Shown here: positions 47,543-58,784 of the stretch, in pieces
Layout: each line of letters starts with the position of its first letter
Position numbering within the stretch: the first letter of the stretch is position 1
From: Astragalus membranaceus
Lineage: Eukaryota; Streptophyta; Magnoliopsida; Fabales; Fabaceae
Assembly: GCA_039519185.1 (NCBI GenBank)
Contig: CM076847.1
Coordinates: 64,555,521 to 64,619,520 of the forward strand
Length of the DNA: 64,000 nucleotides
Direction: 5' to 3'
Notes under the pieces: model-generated
The model's database searches: none
The model's input: the letters and a program-made list of their open reading frames with translations, nothing else
Told to the model about the DNA's origin: nothing
Made by a program: the position numbers and the translations under genes

Positions 47543-50127
47543 TGTAACACCCCGGTATTTCTAACATGTAGAAGCACCGAAATGCACAACTAGCGGAATA
47601 ATCAGAGGACACAGTTCCTGCTTATAATTGGACCAACAAACTTTTTCCGAAATAAACATAAGATCGGAATAATAATACTTCATACAATAGAAGTCATTCG
47701 GCATACAACCGATCGGAGTACAACATCCGAGTCCAATACATAAAACAGAAACTGAAATAAGGTTTATACAACTTATACAACACAAGTTCGTACAACCCAA
47801 AGGTACAATAACAATAAAGGAAAACAGCTAGGTCTTCGGCGTCTCCAAGAGCATAGCACTACTCGTGCACAATAGCCTTCCTTTTTCCCTGCTTAGCTGA
47901 AAAACAACAACATATGATTGGGTGAGATAACATTATCTCAGTGAGTCCTACCGTGCCCCCTCACCGACACTCGGTTCAATTATTAAACCGTTTTCAAAAA
48001 TTATTAGCTACCACGAGCTTATAATCGAAATGCCAAGCAAATCGTGTTCAGTAAGAAGTCTTATTTTTATAAGCATAAACCGACTGCAATCCGTGCTAAT
48101 CCCGGTAGCTATTAAGAAGTCTTTTAACACCATAGCTTAACCGACTGCAATCCGTGCTAATCCCGGTAGCTATATCTTTTAACATAAGCCGACTGCAATC
48201 CATGCTAATCCCGGCAACCCGTGAGTTGACCACGCCAAAACACATTCAAGGCCTAGGTAAGGGGTCATGACTACCCTCCCTAGTATGCTACTTGTCGGAT
48301 CGTCACCCAACGCGATATATGTATTACAATACATATCGATTCTCGAGAGTTAGATAATATATATCTATTTGATCACCAAAGGATCTATCACATATGTTTA
48401 TTTGATAATTCATATCTTTTTGATTCTATAACCCGTTTTGAGGAATTCCTAAGTTAGACCTCCGGCATTATAATCTTGTTATAACATATTATTGACTTAT
48501 AACCCGTTTTGATGAATAATATAAAACATCCGGCATTATAATCATAATCAGTTGACATATATAACATATACATATTCAGTAGTCATCAGCCGATATTCTC
48601 ACACGCGCACTATGGTTTTCGTTCTCGATCAAATAGGTTTTCGAAACTCTTTTCCAAAAACATGAGTTGAATGGTTTCAAAATAGTGATTTCAGTAGGTT
48701 AACAACCTTAAAATTAATTAGGAAAGAGATTAGAAAAGGTTCGGGATTGAACGGAGCGTTGAACGAGAAAAACGGAATTACGCATCAAAAGGGTCACAGT
48801 GGCGCGCGGCGCGCAACCCACGCGTGACTGGCGCGCGACTTGACAGAAGCGCTGCCCAGAATCACGCACGGCGCGCGACTCCCGCGTGAACGGCGCGCGA
48901 GTGGACAGAACTTCCAGTACTGATGCTCAACTCGCACCTTTTCTCACTATCGCTCTCCGTTCGCTCTCGATTCGATTCCTAATCTTCATTCCCCTGAAAC
49001 TCAGAAAATTCCACAATATTCCAGACATATATTCAATACAAAAATCATCACCAAAATCCTTTCAATTGTATGATGATTTTCATAAAACGAAAAGAGGTAT
49101 TTTCGCGAAAAGTCAGAATTTGTTTTCGAAACCTTCGGGACTCGGTTTTAAACAGATTTTCGGAATACACAAACAGTTCAAAATATTCAAAATGTTCAAC
49201 TCTTTTTATTCCCTATTCGTGAGTAAGACTCACCGTGACGACGATTGTTCCGTAAGCTCTCTAACCGAAGCGCGAATTAACCGACCACGGACTATCGAGC
49301 AAGAACCGAAGGCACCAACAAAATCACCTACAACAGCTACTGAACTTCAGCAACTCACAACGACTGAGGCACCAACCGAAGCGAGATTCCCAGCTGAATC
49401 CTTTCCCAAACTCGAAATGCAAGATACTACACTTCTTGAGATGCAAAACAGCAACATGCAAATAATGGTAGATTCAGAATTTCAATTGTCTTAAACAATG
49501 AAGGTGAATTCGAAAGTGGGATAGAGGGGAATCAGCATCCATGGATTGTACTACTAAATGGAATTCGAAATCGAAGGAGAATATCAGGGGTTACTTACAT
49601 GCTTGCTGAAACAAGAAATCAAGAACATGCACAAGGTTGGGAATTCAGAATTTGCTCATCTTCACCATTTGGGCTTTAACTGAAAATTTGGGATTGAGAG
49701 ATAGAGAGGAAATCAGAGCTCGAAAATAGCACCAATGGATTGCAAATCGAATTTGGAGTGGACAAGGAGCAAGAACACTTACATGCAAGCTGAAACTCTT
49801 CCCTTCCTCTTCCTCCAAGTCGCGCCCCACCCTCTCTTCTCCTCTGGTTCAGAATTTGCAATTTCAGAAGAATGAGAAAATGACTTAAGTGGCTGGAAGG
49901 ATTTCAGAATAGGGGTATTTATATGAAAGGGTGTGAAATTCCCAAATTGTCCTTCAGCTTAAGAATGCTTAATTAAATTATGACCAAGCACAATTAATTA
50001 GAGAATGGGGGTTATTTTGAGGATTTCCTCGACTATAAATACCCGGGACACGAATAATTATTCCCACAATTAATTACTCGGTCCTAGATACTATAATACG
50101 AGTCTTTTAAAAATTAGGGGTGTTACA
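47543..50127 (-). mobile_element. 5' LTR of the outer Ty3 element
   Basis: 2,585 bp, partner of 31224-33809, followed by the TSD CTTAC and the continuing U5 unit. Confidence 0.95.
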
Positions 50128-50395
50128 CTTACTAACATTATCTGAAAATTGAGCTTCTGATAAATTTTCTTGTCATGTTTCACTTATATATCCTATATGA
50201 ATGTAGAGACTATATAACTTATTGGTTGTGGTTCCATTTTGTACCTAGTTTTCAATTTTCATACTTTTTTCCTATATGAATGTATAAACATCATGATTAT
50301 TCTAAGTGAAGTATACTATTTTGTTGTGTCTAAAAAAAGTCAAAACATACAGTTTTGTCCAATATCTTAATTGTAAGAAACTTTGAACTAGCCTT

Positions 50396-50523
50396 GCAGA
50401 GTTCTCAATGAAGAGAACTTGTTCAAAAAGTAGCGTATGCCACATGTAGTGAAGAACACACGGTATTCTTTAGTGAAAGGCGAAAGAATGGTTCGCTATA
50501 TGCTCATCACATGGCTCTGTGAT
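50396..50523 (-). pseudogene. U5: U5 snRNA-like copy 22 (class B, no USE)
   Basis: USE deleted; loop I GCCUUUCACUAAAG as in copy 7. Its distance from copy 7 is 9,540 bp once the 18,909 bp of insertion plus TSD is removed. Confidence 0.75.
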
Positions 50524-50952
50524 TTGTTCAGCGAGAGGTCCTTCATTTTTATAGCCTAAGTAGAAACATATGTATGCGCCCAAACCCACTCACTTGAGCC
50601 TTCTCTTCTTCTATATCCTTCTTCACCCACACATTACGTTTATACTGCTAAGACTTTTCTTCTCACTTCCATATTTTTCAACATTTCAATACATGCAATA
50701 AAGAGACTTAAAGTCCAAAGGGTGAGCACATATTTTTCCTTAAAAAAATGGCACAAACCCTTACAAACATTAGCTGAAAATTGAGATTCTGATAAATCTT
50801 CTTGTCATGTTTCACATATATATGCTATATGAATGTAGAGACTATATTATTTATTGGTTGCAGTACCATCTTGTACCTAGTTTTCAATTTTCAAACTATT
50901 TTTCTATATGAATGTATAAACATCATGATTATTCTAAGTCAAGTATTATTCA

Positions 50953-51003
50953 TTTCTATAGCCTATGCAACTTGTTTTTGTGTATTATTCATCGATGTGG
51001 GAC
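50953..51003 (-). promoter_or_regulatory. Second orphan U5-type promoter, gene deleted
   Basis: TATAGAAA at 50953-50960 and USE at 50993-51003. Same deletion as 22504-22554, so the deletion predates the higher-order duplication. Confidence 0.8.
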
Positions 51004-51474
51004 TTAAGTAGAAACACATGTATGCGCCCAAACCCACTCACCTGAGCCTTCTCTTTCTCCTCATCCTTCTTCACCCACCCATTACATTATGACTGCTAAG
51101 TCTTTTCTTCTCACTTCCATATTTTTCAACATTTCAATACATGCAATAAATAGACTTAAAGTCCTAAGGGTGAGCACAAATTTTTCCTTAAAAAAATGCA
51201 CAAACTCTTACTAACATTATCTGAAAATTGAGCTTCTGATAAATTTTCTTATCGTGTTTCACTTATATATCCTATTTGAATGTAGGGACGATATAACTTA
51301 TTGGTTGCGGTTCCATTTTGTACCTAGTTTTCAATTTTCATACTTTTTTCCTATATGAATGTATAAACATCATGATTATTCTAAGTCAAGTATACTATTT
51401 TGTCCTGTCTAAAAAAAGTCAAAACATACCGTTTTGTCCAATATCTTAATTGTAAGAAACTTTGAACTAGCCTT

Positions 51475-51602
51475 GCAGAGTTCTCAATGAAGAGAACTTG
51501 TTCAAAAAGTAGTGTATGCCACATGTAGTGAAGAACACACGGTATTCTTTAGTAAAAGGAGAAAGAATGGTTCTCTATATGCTCATCACATGGCTCTGTG
51601 AT
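51475..51602 (-). pseudogene. U5: U5 snRNA-like copy 24 (class B, no USE)
   Basis: USE deleted; loop I flank CUUUCUCC. Counterpart of copy 9, duplicated again as copy 29. Confidence 0.75.
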
Positions 51603-52015
51603 TTGTTCAGCGAGAGGTCCTTCATTTTTATAGCCTAAGTAGAAACATATGTATGCGCCCAAACCCACTCACCTGAGCCTTCCCTTTCTCCTTATCCTTC
51701 TTCACCCACGCATTACGTTTATACTGCTAAGACTTTTCTTCTCACTTCCATATTTTTCAACATTTCAATACATGCAATAAAGAGACTTAAAGTCCTAAGG
51801 GTGAGCACACATTTTTCCTTAAAAAATATGGCACAAACTCTTACTAACATTAGCTGAAAATTGAGCTTCTGATAAATCTCCTTGTCATGTTTCACTTATA
51901 TATCCTATATGAATGTAGAGACTATATAACTTATTGGTTGCAGTTCCATTTTGTACCTAGTTTTCAATTTTCCTACTTTTTTGCTATATGAATGTATAAA
52001 CATCATGATTATTCT

Positions 52016-52113
52016 AAAAGTAGCGTATGCCACTTGTAGTGAAGAGCACACGGTATTCTTTAGTAAAAGGCGAAAGAATAGTTCGCTATGTGCTCATCAC
52101 ATGGCTCCGTGAT
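52016..52113 (-). pseudogene. U5: 3'-truncated U5 copy 25 with intact USE and TATA
   Basis: 98 nt, same junction as copy 10; lacks the 3' stem-loop and 3' box. Confidence 0.8.
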
Positions 52114-52659
52114 TTGTTTAGGGAGAGGTCCTTCATTTTTATAGCCTATGCAACTTGTTTTTGTGTATTCTTCATCGATGTGGGACTTAAGTAGAAACAT
52201 ATGTATGCGCCCAAACCCACTCACCTGAGCGTTCTCTTTCTCATCATCCTTCTTCACCCACCCATTACATTATGACTGCTAAGTCTTTTCTTCTCACTTC
52301 CATATTTTTCAACATTTCAATACTTGCAATAAATAGACTTAAAGTCCTAAGGGTTAGCACACATTTTTCCTTAAAAATATGGCACAAACCCTTACAAACA
52401 TTAGCTCAAAATTGAGATTCTGATAAATCTTCTTGTCATGGTTCACATATATACGCTATATGAATGTGGAGACTATATTATTTATTGGTTGCAGTACCAT
52501 CTTGTACCTAGTTTTCAATTTTCAATCTATTTTTCTATATGAATATATAAAAATCATGATTAATCTAAGTCAAGTATACTATTTTGTTTTGTAAAAAAAT
52601 AAATGAAAACATACAGGTTTGTCCACTATCTTAAAAGTAAGAAACTTTGAACTAGCCTT

Positions 52660-52787
52660 GCAAAGTCCTCAATAAAGAGAACTCTTTCAAAAAGTAGTGT
52701 ATGCCACTTGTAGTGAAGAACACACGGTATTCTTTAGTAAAAGGCGAAAGAATAGTTCGCTATGTGCTTATCACATGGCTCCGTGAT
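52660..52787 (-). ncRNA. U5: U5 snRNA-like copy 26 (class A, hybrid unit)
   Basis: TATA, loop I, Sm-like site and 3' box intact; USE GTCCCACGTCG. Its 3' flank matches copy 11 and its promoter matches copy 12, as expected from unequal recombination that deleted one unit. Confidence 0.77.
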
Positions 52788-53334
52788 TTGTTTAGGGAGA
52801 GGTCCTTCATTTTTATAGCCTAAGCAACTTGTTTTTGTGTATTCTTCATCGACGTGGGACTTAAGTAGAAACATATATATGCGCCCAAACCCACTCACCC
52901 GAGCCTTCTCTTTCTCCTCATCCTTCTTCACCCACCCATTACGTTTTGACCGCTAAGTCTTTTCTTCTCACTTCCATATTTTTCAACATTTCAATTCTTG
53001 CAATAAATAGACTTAAAGTCCAAAGATTTAGCCCACATTTTTCCTTAACAAAATGGCACAAACCCATACAAACATTAGCTGAAAATTGAGATTCTGATAA
53101 ATCTTCTTGTCATGTTTCACTTATATATGCAATATGAATGTAGAGACTATATTATTTAGTGGTTGCAGTACCATCTTGTACCTAGTTTTCAATTTTCAAA
53201 CTATTTTTCTATATGAATAAATAAACATCATGATTATTCTAAGTCAAGTATATTATTTTGTTTTGTAAAAAAAAAAAATCGCAACATACAGTTTTGTCCA
53301 CTATCATTATAGTAAGAAACTTTGAACTAGCCTT

Positions 53335-53462
53335 GCCAAGTCCTCAATGAAGAGAACTCTTTCAAAAAGTAGTGTATGCCACTTGTAGTGAAGAACACAC
53401 GGTATTCTTTAGTAAAAGGCGAAAGAATAGTTCGCTATATGCTCATCACATGGCTCCGTGAT
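53335..53462 (-). ncRNA. U5: U5 snRNA-like copy 27 (class A, TATA variant)
   Basis: USE, loop I, Sm-like site and 3' box intact; TATA TACAAAAA. Confidence 0.73.
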
Positions 53463-54004
53463 TTGTTTAGCGAGAGGTCCTTCATTTTTGTAGCCTAAGC
53501 AACTTGTTTTTGTGTATTCTTCATCGATGTGGGACTAAGTAGAAACATATATATGCGCCCAAACCCACTAACCTGAGCCTTCTTTTTCTCCTCACGCTTC
53601 TTCACCCACTCATTAAGTTATGACTGCTAAGTCTTTTCTTCTCACTTCCATATTTTTCAACATTTCAATACATGCAATAAATAGACTAATAGTCCTACGG
53701 GTGAGCACACATTTTTCCTTAAAAAATGCACAAACTCTTACTAACATTATCTGAAAATTGAGCTTCTGATAAATTTTCTTGTCGTGTTTCACTTATATAT
53801 CCTATTTGAATGTAGGGACTATATAACTTATTGGTTGCGGTTCCATTTTGTACCTAGTTTTCAATTTTCATACTTTTTTTCTATATGAATGTATAAACAT
53901 CATGATTATTCTAAGTCAAGTATACTATTTTGTCCTGTCTAATAAAAGTCAAAACATACAGTTTTGTCCAATATCTTAATTGTAAGAAACTTTGAACTAG
54001 CCTT

Positions 54005-54132
54005 GCAGAGTTCTCAATGAAGAGAACTTGTTCAAAAAGTAGTGTATGCCACATGTAGTGAAGAACACACGGTATTCTTTAGTTAAAGGCGAAAGAATGG
54101 TTCGCTATATGCTCATCACATGGCTCTGTGAT
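54005..54132 (-). pseudogene. U5: U5 snRNA-like copy 28 (class B, no USE)
   Basis: USE deleted; loop I GCCUUUAACUAAAG. Confidence 0.75.
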
Positions 54133-54635
54133 TTGTTCAGCGAGAGGTCCTTCATTTTTATAGCCTAAGTAGAAATATATGTATGCGCCCAAACCCACTC
54201 ACCTGAGCCTTCTCTTTCTCCTCATCCTTCTTCACCCACCCATTACATTATGATTGCTAAGTCTTTTCTTCTCACTTCCATATTTTTCAACAGTTCAATA
54301 CATGCAATAAATAGACTTAAAGTCCTAAGGGTGAGCACAAATTTTTCCTTAAAAAAATGCACAAACTCTTACTAACATTATCTGAAAATTGAGCTTCTGA
54401 TAAATTTTCTTATCGTGTTTCACTTATATATCCTATTTGAATGTAGGGACGATATAACTTATTGGTTGCGGTTCCATTTTGTACCTAGTTTTCAATTTTC
54501 ATACTTTTTTCCTATATGAATGTATAAACATCATGATTATTCTAAGTCAAGTATACTATTTTGTCCTGTCTAAAAAAAGTCAAAACATACCGTTTTGTCC
54601 AATATCTTAATTGTAAGAAACTTTGAACTAGCCTT

Positions 54636-54763
54636 GCAGAGTTCTCAATGAAGAGAACTTGTTCAAAAAGTAGTGTATGCCACATGTAGTGAAGAACACA
54701 CGGTATTCTTTAGTAAAAGGAGAAAGAATGGTTCTCTATATGCTCATCACATGGCTCTGTGAT
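54636..54763 (-). pseudogene. U5: U5 snRNA-like copy 29 (class B, no USE)
   Basis: USE deleted; loop I flank CUUUCUCC; 3,161 bp from copy 24. It directly follows another class B unit, breaking the usual order at the duplication junction. Confidence 0.75.
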
Positions 54764-55176
54764 TTGTTCAGCGAGAGGTCCTTCATTTTTATAGCCTAAG
54801 TAGAAACATATGTATGCGCCCAAACCCACTCACCTGAGCCTTCCCTTTCTCCTTATCCTTCTTCACCCACGCATTACGTTTATACTGCTAAGACTTTTCT
54901 TCTCACTTCCATATTTTTCAACATTTCAATACATGCAATAAAGAGACTTAAAGTCCTAAGGGTGAGCACACATTTTTCCTTAAAAAATATGGCACAAACT
55001 CTTACTAACATTAGCTGAAAATTGAGCTTCTGATAAATCTCCTTGTCATGTTTCACTTATATATCCTATATGAATGTAGAGACTATATAACTTATTGGTT
55101 GCAGTTCCATTTTGTACCTAGTTTTCAATTTTCCTACTTTTTTGCTATATGAATGTATAAACATCATGATTATTCT

Positions 55177-55274
55177 AAAAGTAGCGTATGCCACTTGTAG
55201 TGAAGAGCACACGGTATTCTTTAGTAAAAGGCGAAAGAATAGTTCGCTATGTGCTCATCACATGGCTCCGTGAT
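55177..55274 (-). pseudogene. U5: 3'-truncated U5 copy 30 with intact USE and TATA
   Basis: 98 nt, duplicate of copy 25. Confidence 0.8.
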
Positions 55275-55820
55275 TTGTTTAGGGAGAGGTCCTTCATTTT
55301 TATAGCCTATGCAACTTGTTTTTGTGTATTCTTCATCGATGTGGGACTTAAGTAGAAACATATGTATGCGCCCAAACCCACTCACCTGAGCGTTCTCTTT
55401 CTCATCATCCTTCTTCACCCACCCATTACATTATGACTGCTAAGTCTTTTCTTCTCACTTCCATATTTTTCAACATTTCAATACTTGCAATAAATAGACT
55501 TAAAGTCCTAAGGGTTAGCACACATTTTTCCTTAAAAATATGGCACAAACCCTTACAAACATTAGCTGAAAATTGAGATTCTGATAAATCTTCTTGTCAT
55601 GGTTCACATATATACGCTATATGAATGTGGAGACTATATTATTTATTGGTTGCAGCACCATCTTGTACCTAGTTTTCAATTTTCAATCTATTTTTCTATA
55701 TGAATGTATAAAAATCATGATTAATCTAAGTCAAGTATACTATTTTGTTTTGTAAAAAAATAAATCAAAACATACAGGTTTGTCCACTATCTTAAAAGTA
55801 AGAAACTTTGAACTAGCCTT

Positions 55821-55948
55821 GCAAAGTCCTCAATAAAGAGAACTCTTTCAAAAAGTAGTGTATGCCACTTGTAGTGAAGAACACACGGTATTCTTTAGTA
55901 AAAGGCGAAAGAATAGTTCGCTATGTGCTTATCACATGGCTCCGTGAT
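55821..55948 (-). ncRNA. U5: U5 snRNA-like copy 31 (class A, hybrid unit)
   Basis: Duplicate of copy 26; TATA, loop I, Sm-like site and 3' box intact; USE GTCCCACGTCG. Confidence 0.77.
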
Positions 55949-56494
55949 TTGTTTAGGGAGAGGTCCTTCATTTTTATAGCCTAAGCAACTTGTTTTTGTG
56001 TATTCTTCATCGACGTGGGACTTAAGTAGAAACATATATATGCGCCCAAACCCACTCACCCGAGCCTTCTCTTTCTCCTCATCCTTCTTCACCCACCCAT
56101 TACGTTATGACCGCTAAGTCTTTTCTTATCACTTCCATATTTTTCAACATTTCAATTCTTGCAATAAATAGACTTAAAGTCCAAAGATTTAGCCCACATT
56201 TTTCCTTAACAAAATGGCACAAACCCATACAAACATTAGCTGAAAATTGAGATTCTGATAAATCTTCTTGTCATGTTTCACTTATATATGCAATATGAAT
56301 GTAGAGACTATATTATTTAGTGGTTGCAGTACCATCTTGTACCTAGTTTTCAATTTTCAAACTATTTTTCTATATGAATAAATAAACATCATGATTATTC
56401 TAAGTCAAGTATATTATTTTGTTTTGTAAAAAAAAAAATCGCAACATACAGTTTTGTCCACTATCATTATAGTAAGAAACTTTGAACTAGCCTT

Positions 56495-56622
56495 GCCAAG
56501 TCCTCAATGAAGAGAACTCTTTCAAAAAGTAGTGTATGCCACTTGTAGTGAAGAACACACGGTATTCTTTAGTAAAAGGCGAAAGAATAGTTCGCTATAT
56601 GCTCATCACATGGCTCCGTGAT
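56495..56622 (-). ncRNA. U5: U5 snRNA-like copy 32 (class A, TATA variant)
   Basis: Duplicate of copy 27; TATA TACAAAAA, other signals intact. Confidence 0.73.
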
Positions 56623-57164
56623 TTGTTTAGCGAGAGGTCCTTCATTTTTGTAGCCTAAGCAACTTGTTTTTGTGTATTCTTCATCGATGTGGGACTAAGT
56701 AGAAACATATATATGCGCCCAAACCCACTAACCTGAGCCTTCTTTTTCTCCTCACGCTTCTTCACCCACTCATTAAGTTATGACTGCTAAGTCTTTTCTT
56801 CTCACTTCCATATTTTTCAACATTTCAATACATGCAATAAATAGACTAATAGTCCTACGGGTGAGCACACATTTTTCCTTAAAAAATGCACAAACTCTTA
56901 CTAACATTATCTGAAAATTGAGCTTCTGATAAATTTTCTTGTCGTGTTTCACTTATATATCCTATTTGAATGTAGGGACTATATAACTTATTGGTTGCGG
57001 TTCCATTTTGTACCTAGTTTTCAATTTTCATACTTTTTTTCTATATGAATGTATAAACATCATGATTATTCTAAGTCAAGTATACTATTTTGTCCTGTCT
57101 AAAAAAAGTCAAAACATACAGTTTTGTCCAATATCTTAATTGTAAGAAACTTTGAACTAGCCTT

Positions 57165-57292
57165 GCAGAGTTCTCAATGAAGAGAACTTGTTCAAAAAGT
57201 AGTGTATGCCACATGTAGTGAAGAACACACGGTATTCTTTAGTTAAAGGCGAAAGAATGGTTCGCTATATGCTCATCACATGGCTCTGTGAT
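57165..57292 (-). pseudogene. U5: U5 snRNA-like copy 33 (class B, no USE)
   Basis: Duplicate of copy 28; USE deleted; loop I GCCUUUAACUAAAG. Confidence 0.75.
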
Positions 57293-57616
57293 TTGTTCAG
57301 CGAGAGGTCCTTCATTTTTATAGCCTAAGTAGAAATATATGTATGCGCCCAAACCCACTCACCTGAGCCTTCTCTTTCTCCTTATCCTTCTTCACCCACG
57401 CATTACGTTTATACTGCTAAGACTTTTCTTCTCACTTCCATATTTTTCAACATTTCAATACATGCAATAAAGAGACTTAAAGTCCTAAGGGTTAGCACAC
57501 ATTTTTCCTTAAAAAATATGGCACAAACTCTTACTAACATTAGCTGAAAATTGAGCTTCTGATAAATCTTCTTGTCATGTTTCACTTATATATCCTATAT
57601 GAATGTAGAGACTATA

Positions 57617-58784
57617 TGTAACATCCCCTAATTAGCCAATTAGATTAATTATATTAGCAAGAGGTTGAGTTAATTAATTAGCATAAATTAATAAATTATG
57701 TAATGTTTGAACTAATAAATTATAGTTGTGCATAATTGAAGTGTTTTATTAAATTAGTAAGTTATGGCATTATCAAGTGTTAGGAGTGTATTAAGAGAGT
57801 TTTAGAGGTAAGGGGCATTTTGGTACTTTACCTCACTTAAATGAGGAGCCAGCTACATAAGTCAAACCCACACCCCACTTGGTAAAATCTGAAACACAAC
57901 ACCCATTCACTTCCAGAAAATTAGAAACAAGAGGGAGAGTGAGAAGGGAGGAGAGTCGCATGAGAGGGAGAGAGTTTGAAGAGAAGAGAAATCATCCCCA
58001 CCTAGATGCATGTCAATTCCTTGATCACCAAACTCCACCATTTTCTCTCCTCTTCCAACTGATATAAAAATCAGCATCATCACCTTTCTCCCCCTCATTC
58101 ACCATTTTAGATCCTCAAAGCTTCATAGAGCCAAAAATGGAGTGTTGATGCTCAAAATAGTTTGCATGTCCTTGCTAGAGCCCATTATTCAGTACCAAGA
58201 CTCATTTTCTTGCCACAATTGCTGTTGAAGTTGTTTGGGTAGCTAGGATTCGAAATCAACTGCTGTCCAAGCGATTTGGAGTAGTTGAGTTCGTTGTTGG
58301 AGCGAGTTCGAAGAGAGTTCGTGGTTTTGGAGCGGTTGTATTCTCGGAGTTCCGGTGTTGCGTGATTTTCATCATGATAGGTGAGTTCTATAACTCGCTT
58401 AGGGAATTTGTTGTGTGTCCGAGTCTTCGCATTCGAAAACCGTTTTATTGAAAATATGGTGATTTAAATTATGAAATTGCTAGATTGATTTTTGGATGTA
58501 CTGGATTGAATTGATATACATTGCTATAACATACTGTTTCCATGTGTGTTTGAGTTTGGGTCTCGATCGGAAGGGAAATGCGAATCGGGATGGAACAGAT
58601 TTACTCATGAAAACCTATTTTCTGGAAAACAGATAGAGACGCACGGATCGTGTGCCTATGAGCACGGGTCGTACGCCCCCATCTGATACGACAAGAATTG
58701 GATTTTTAAACAACGCACGGATCGTGCGCCTAGTCGCACGGGTCGTGCGTATGTCTCTGGAACTTTCTACAAATTAGTGGATAA
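57617..58784 (+). mobile_element. Family A LTR fragment inserted in the U5 array
   Basis: Begins TGTAACATCCCCTAATTAGC like the LTR at 3321 and shares the palindrome-pair cluster (about 58640-58750), but has extra sequence around 58140-58460. It is interrupted at 58784 by a LARD; the rest lies beyond the window. The expected left TSD copy is CTATA at 57612-57616. It could be a solo LTR or the 5' LTR of a full element. Confidence 0.85.

Larger units (their letters stand above)
31224..50127 (-). mobile_element. Complete Ty3/gypsy insertion in the U5 array, TSD CTTAC, with a nested second element
   Basis: 18,904 bp flanked by CTTAC at 31219-31223 and 50128-50132. Removing the element and one TSD restores a continuous class B spacer. 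Order on the + strand: 3' LTR, PPT, pol, inner element, 5' part of gag, PBS, 5' LTR. Without the inner element it is about 9.7 kb. Confidence 0.96.
50128..57616 (-). repeat. Tandem array of U5 snRNA gene units, second segment
   Basis: Continuation of the array. GCTAAG markers at 50647, 51095, 51726, 52278, 52952, 53626, 54256, 54887, 55439, 56113, 56786 and 57416. It contains a direct duplication of period 3,161 bp (about 51.1-54.2 kb and 54.2-57.4 kb). Cut at 57616 by an LTR. Confidence 0.93.
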
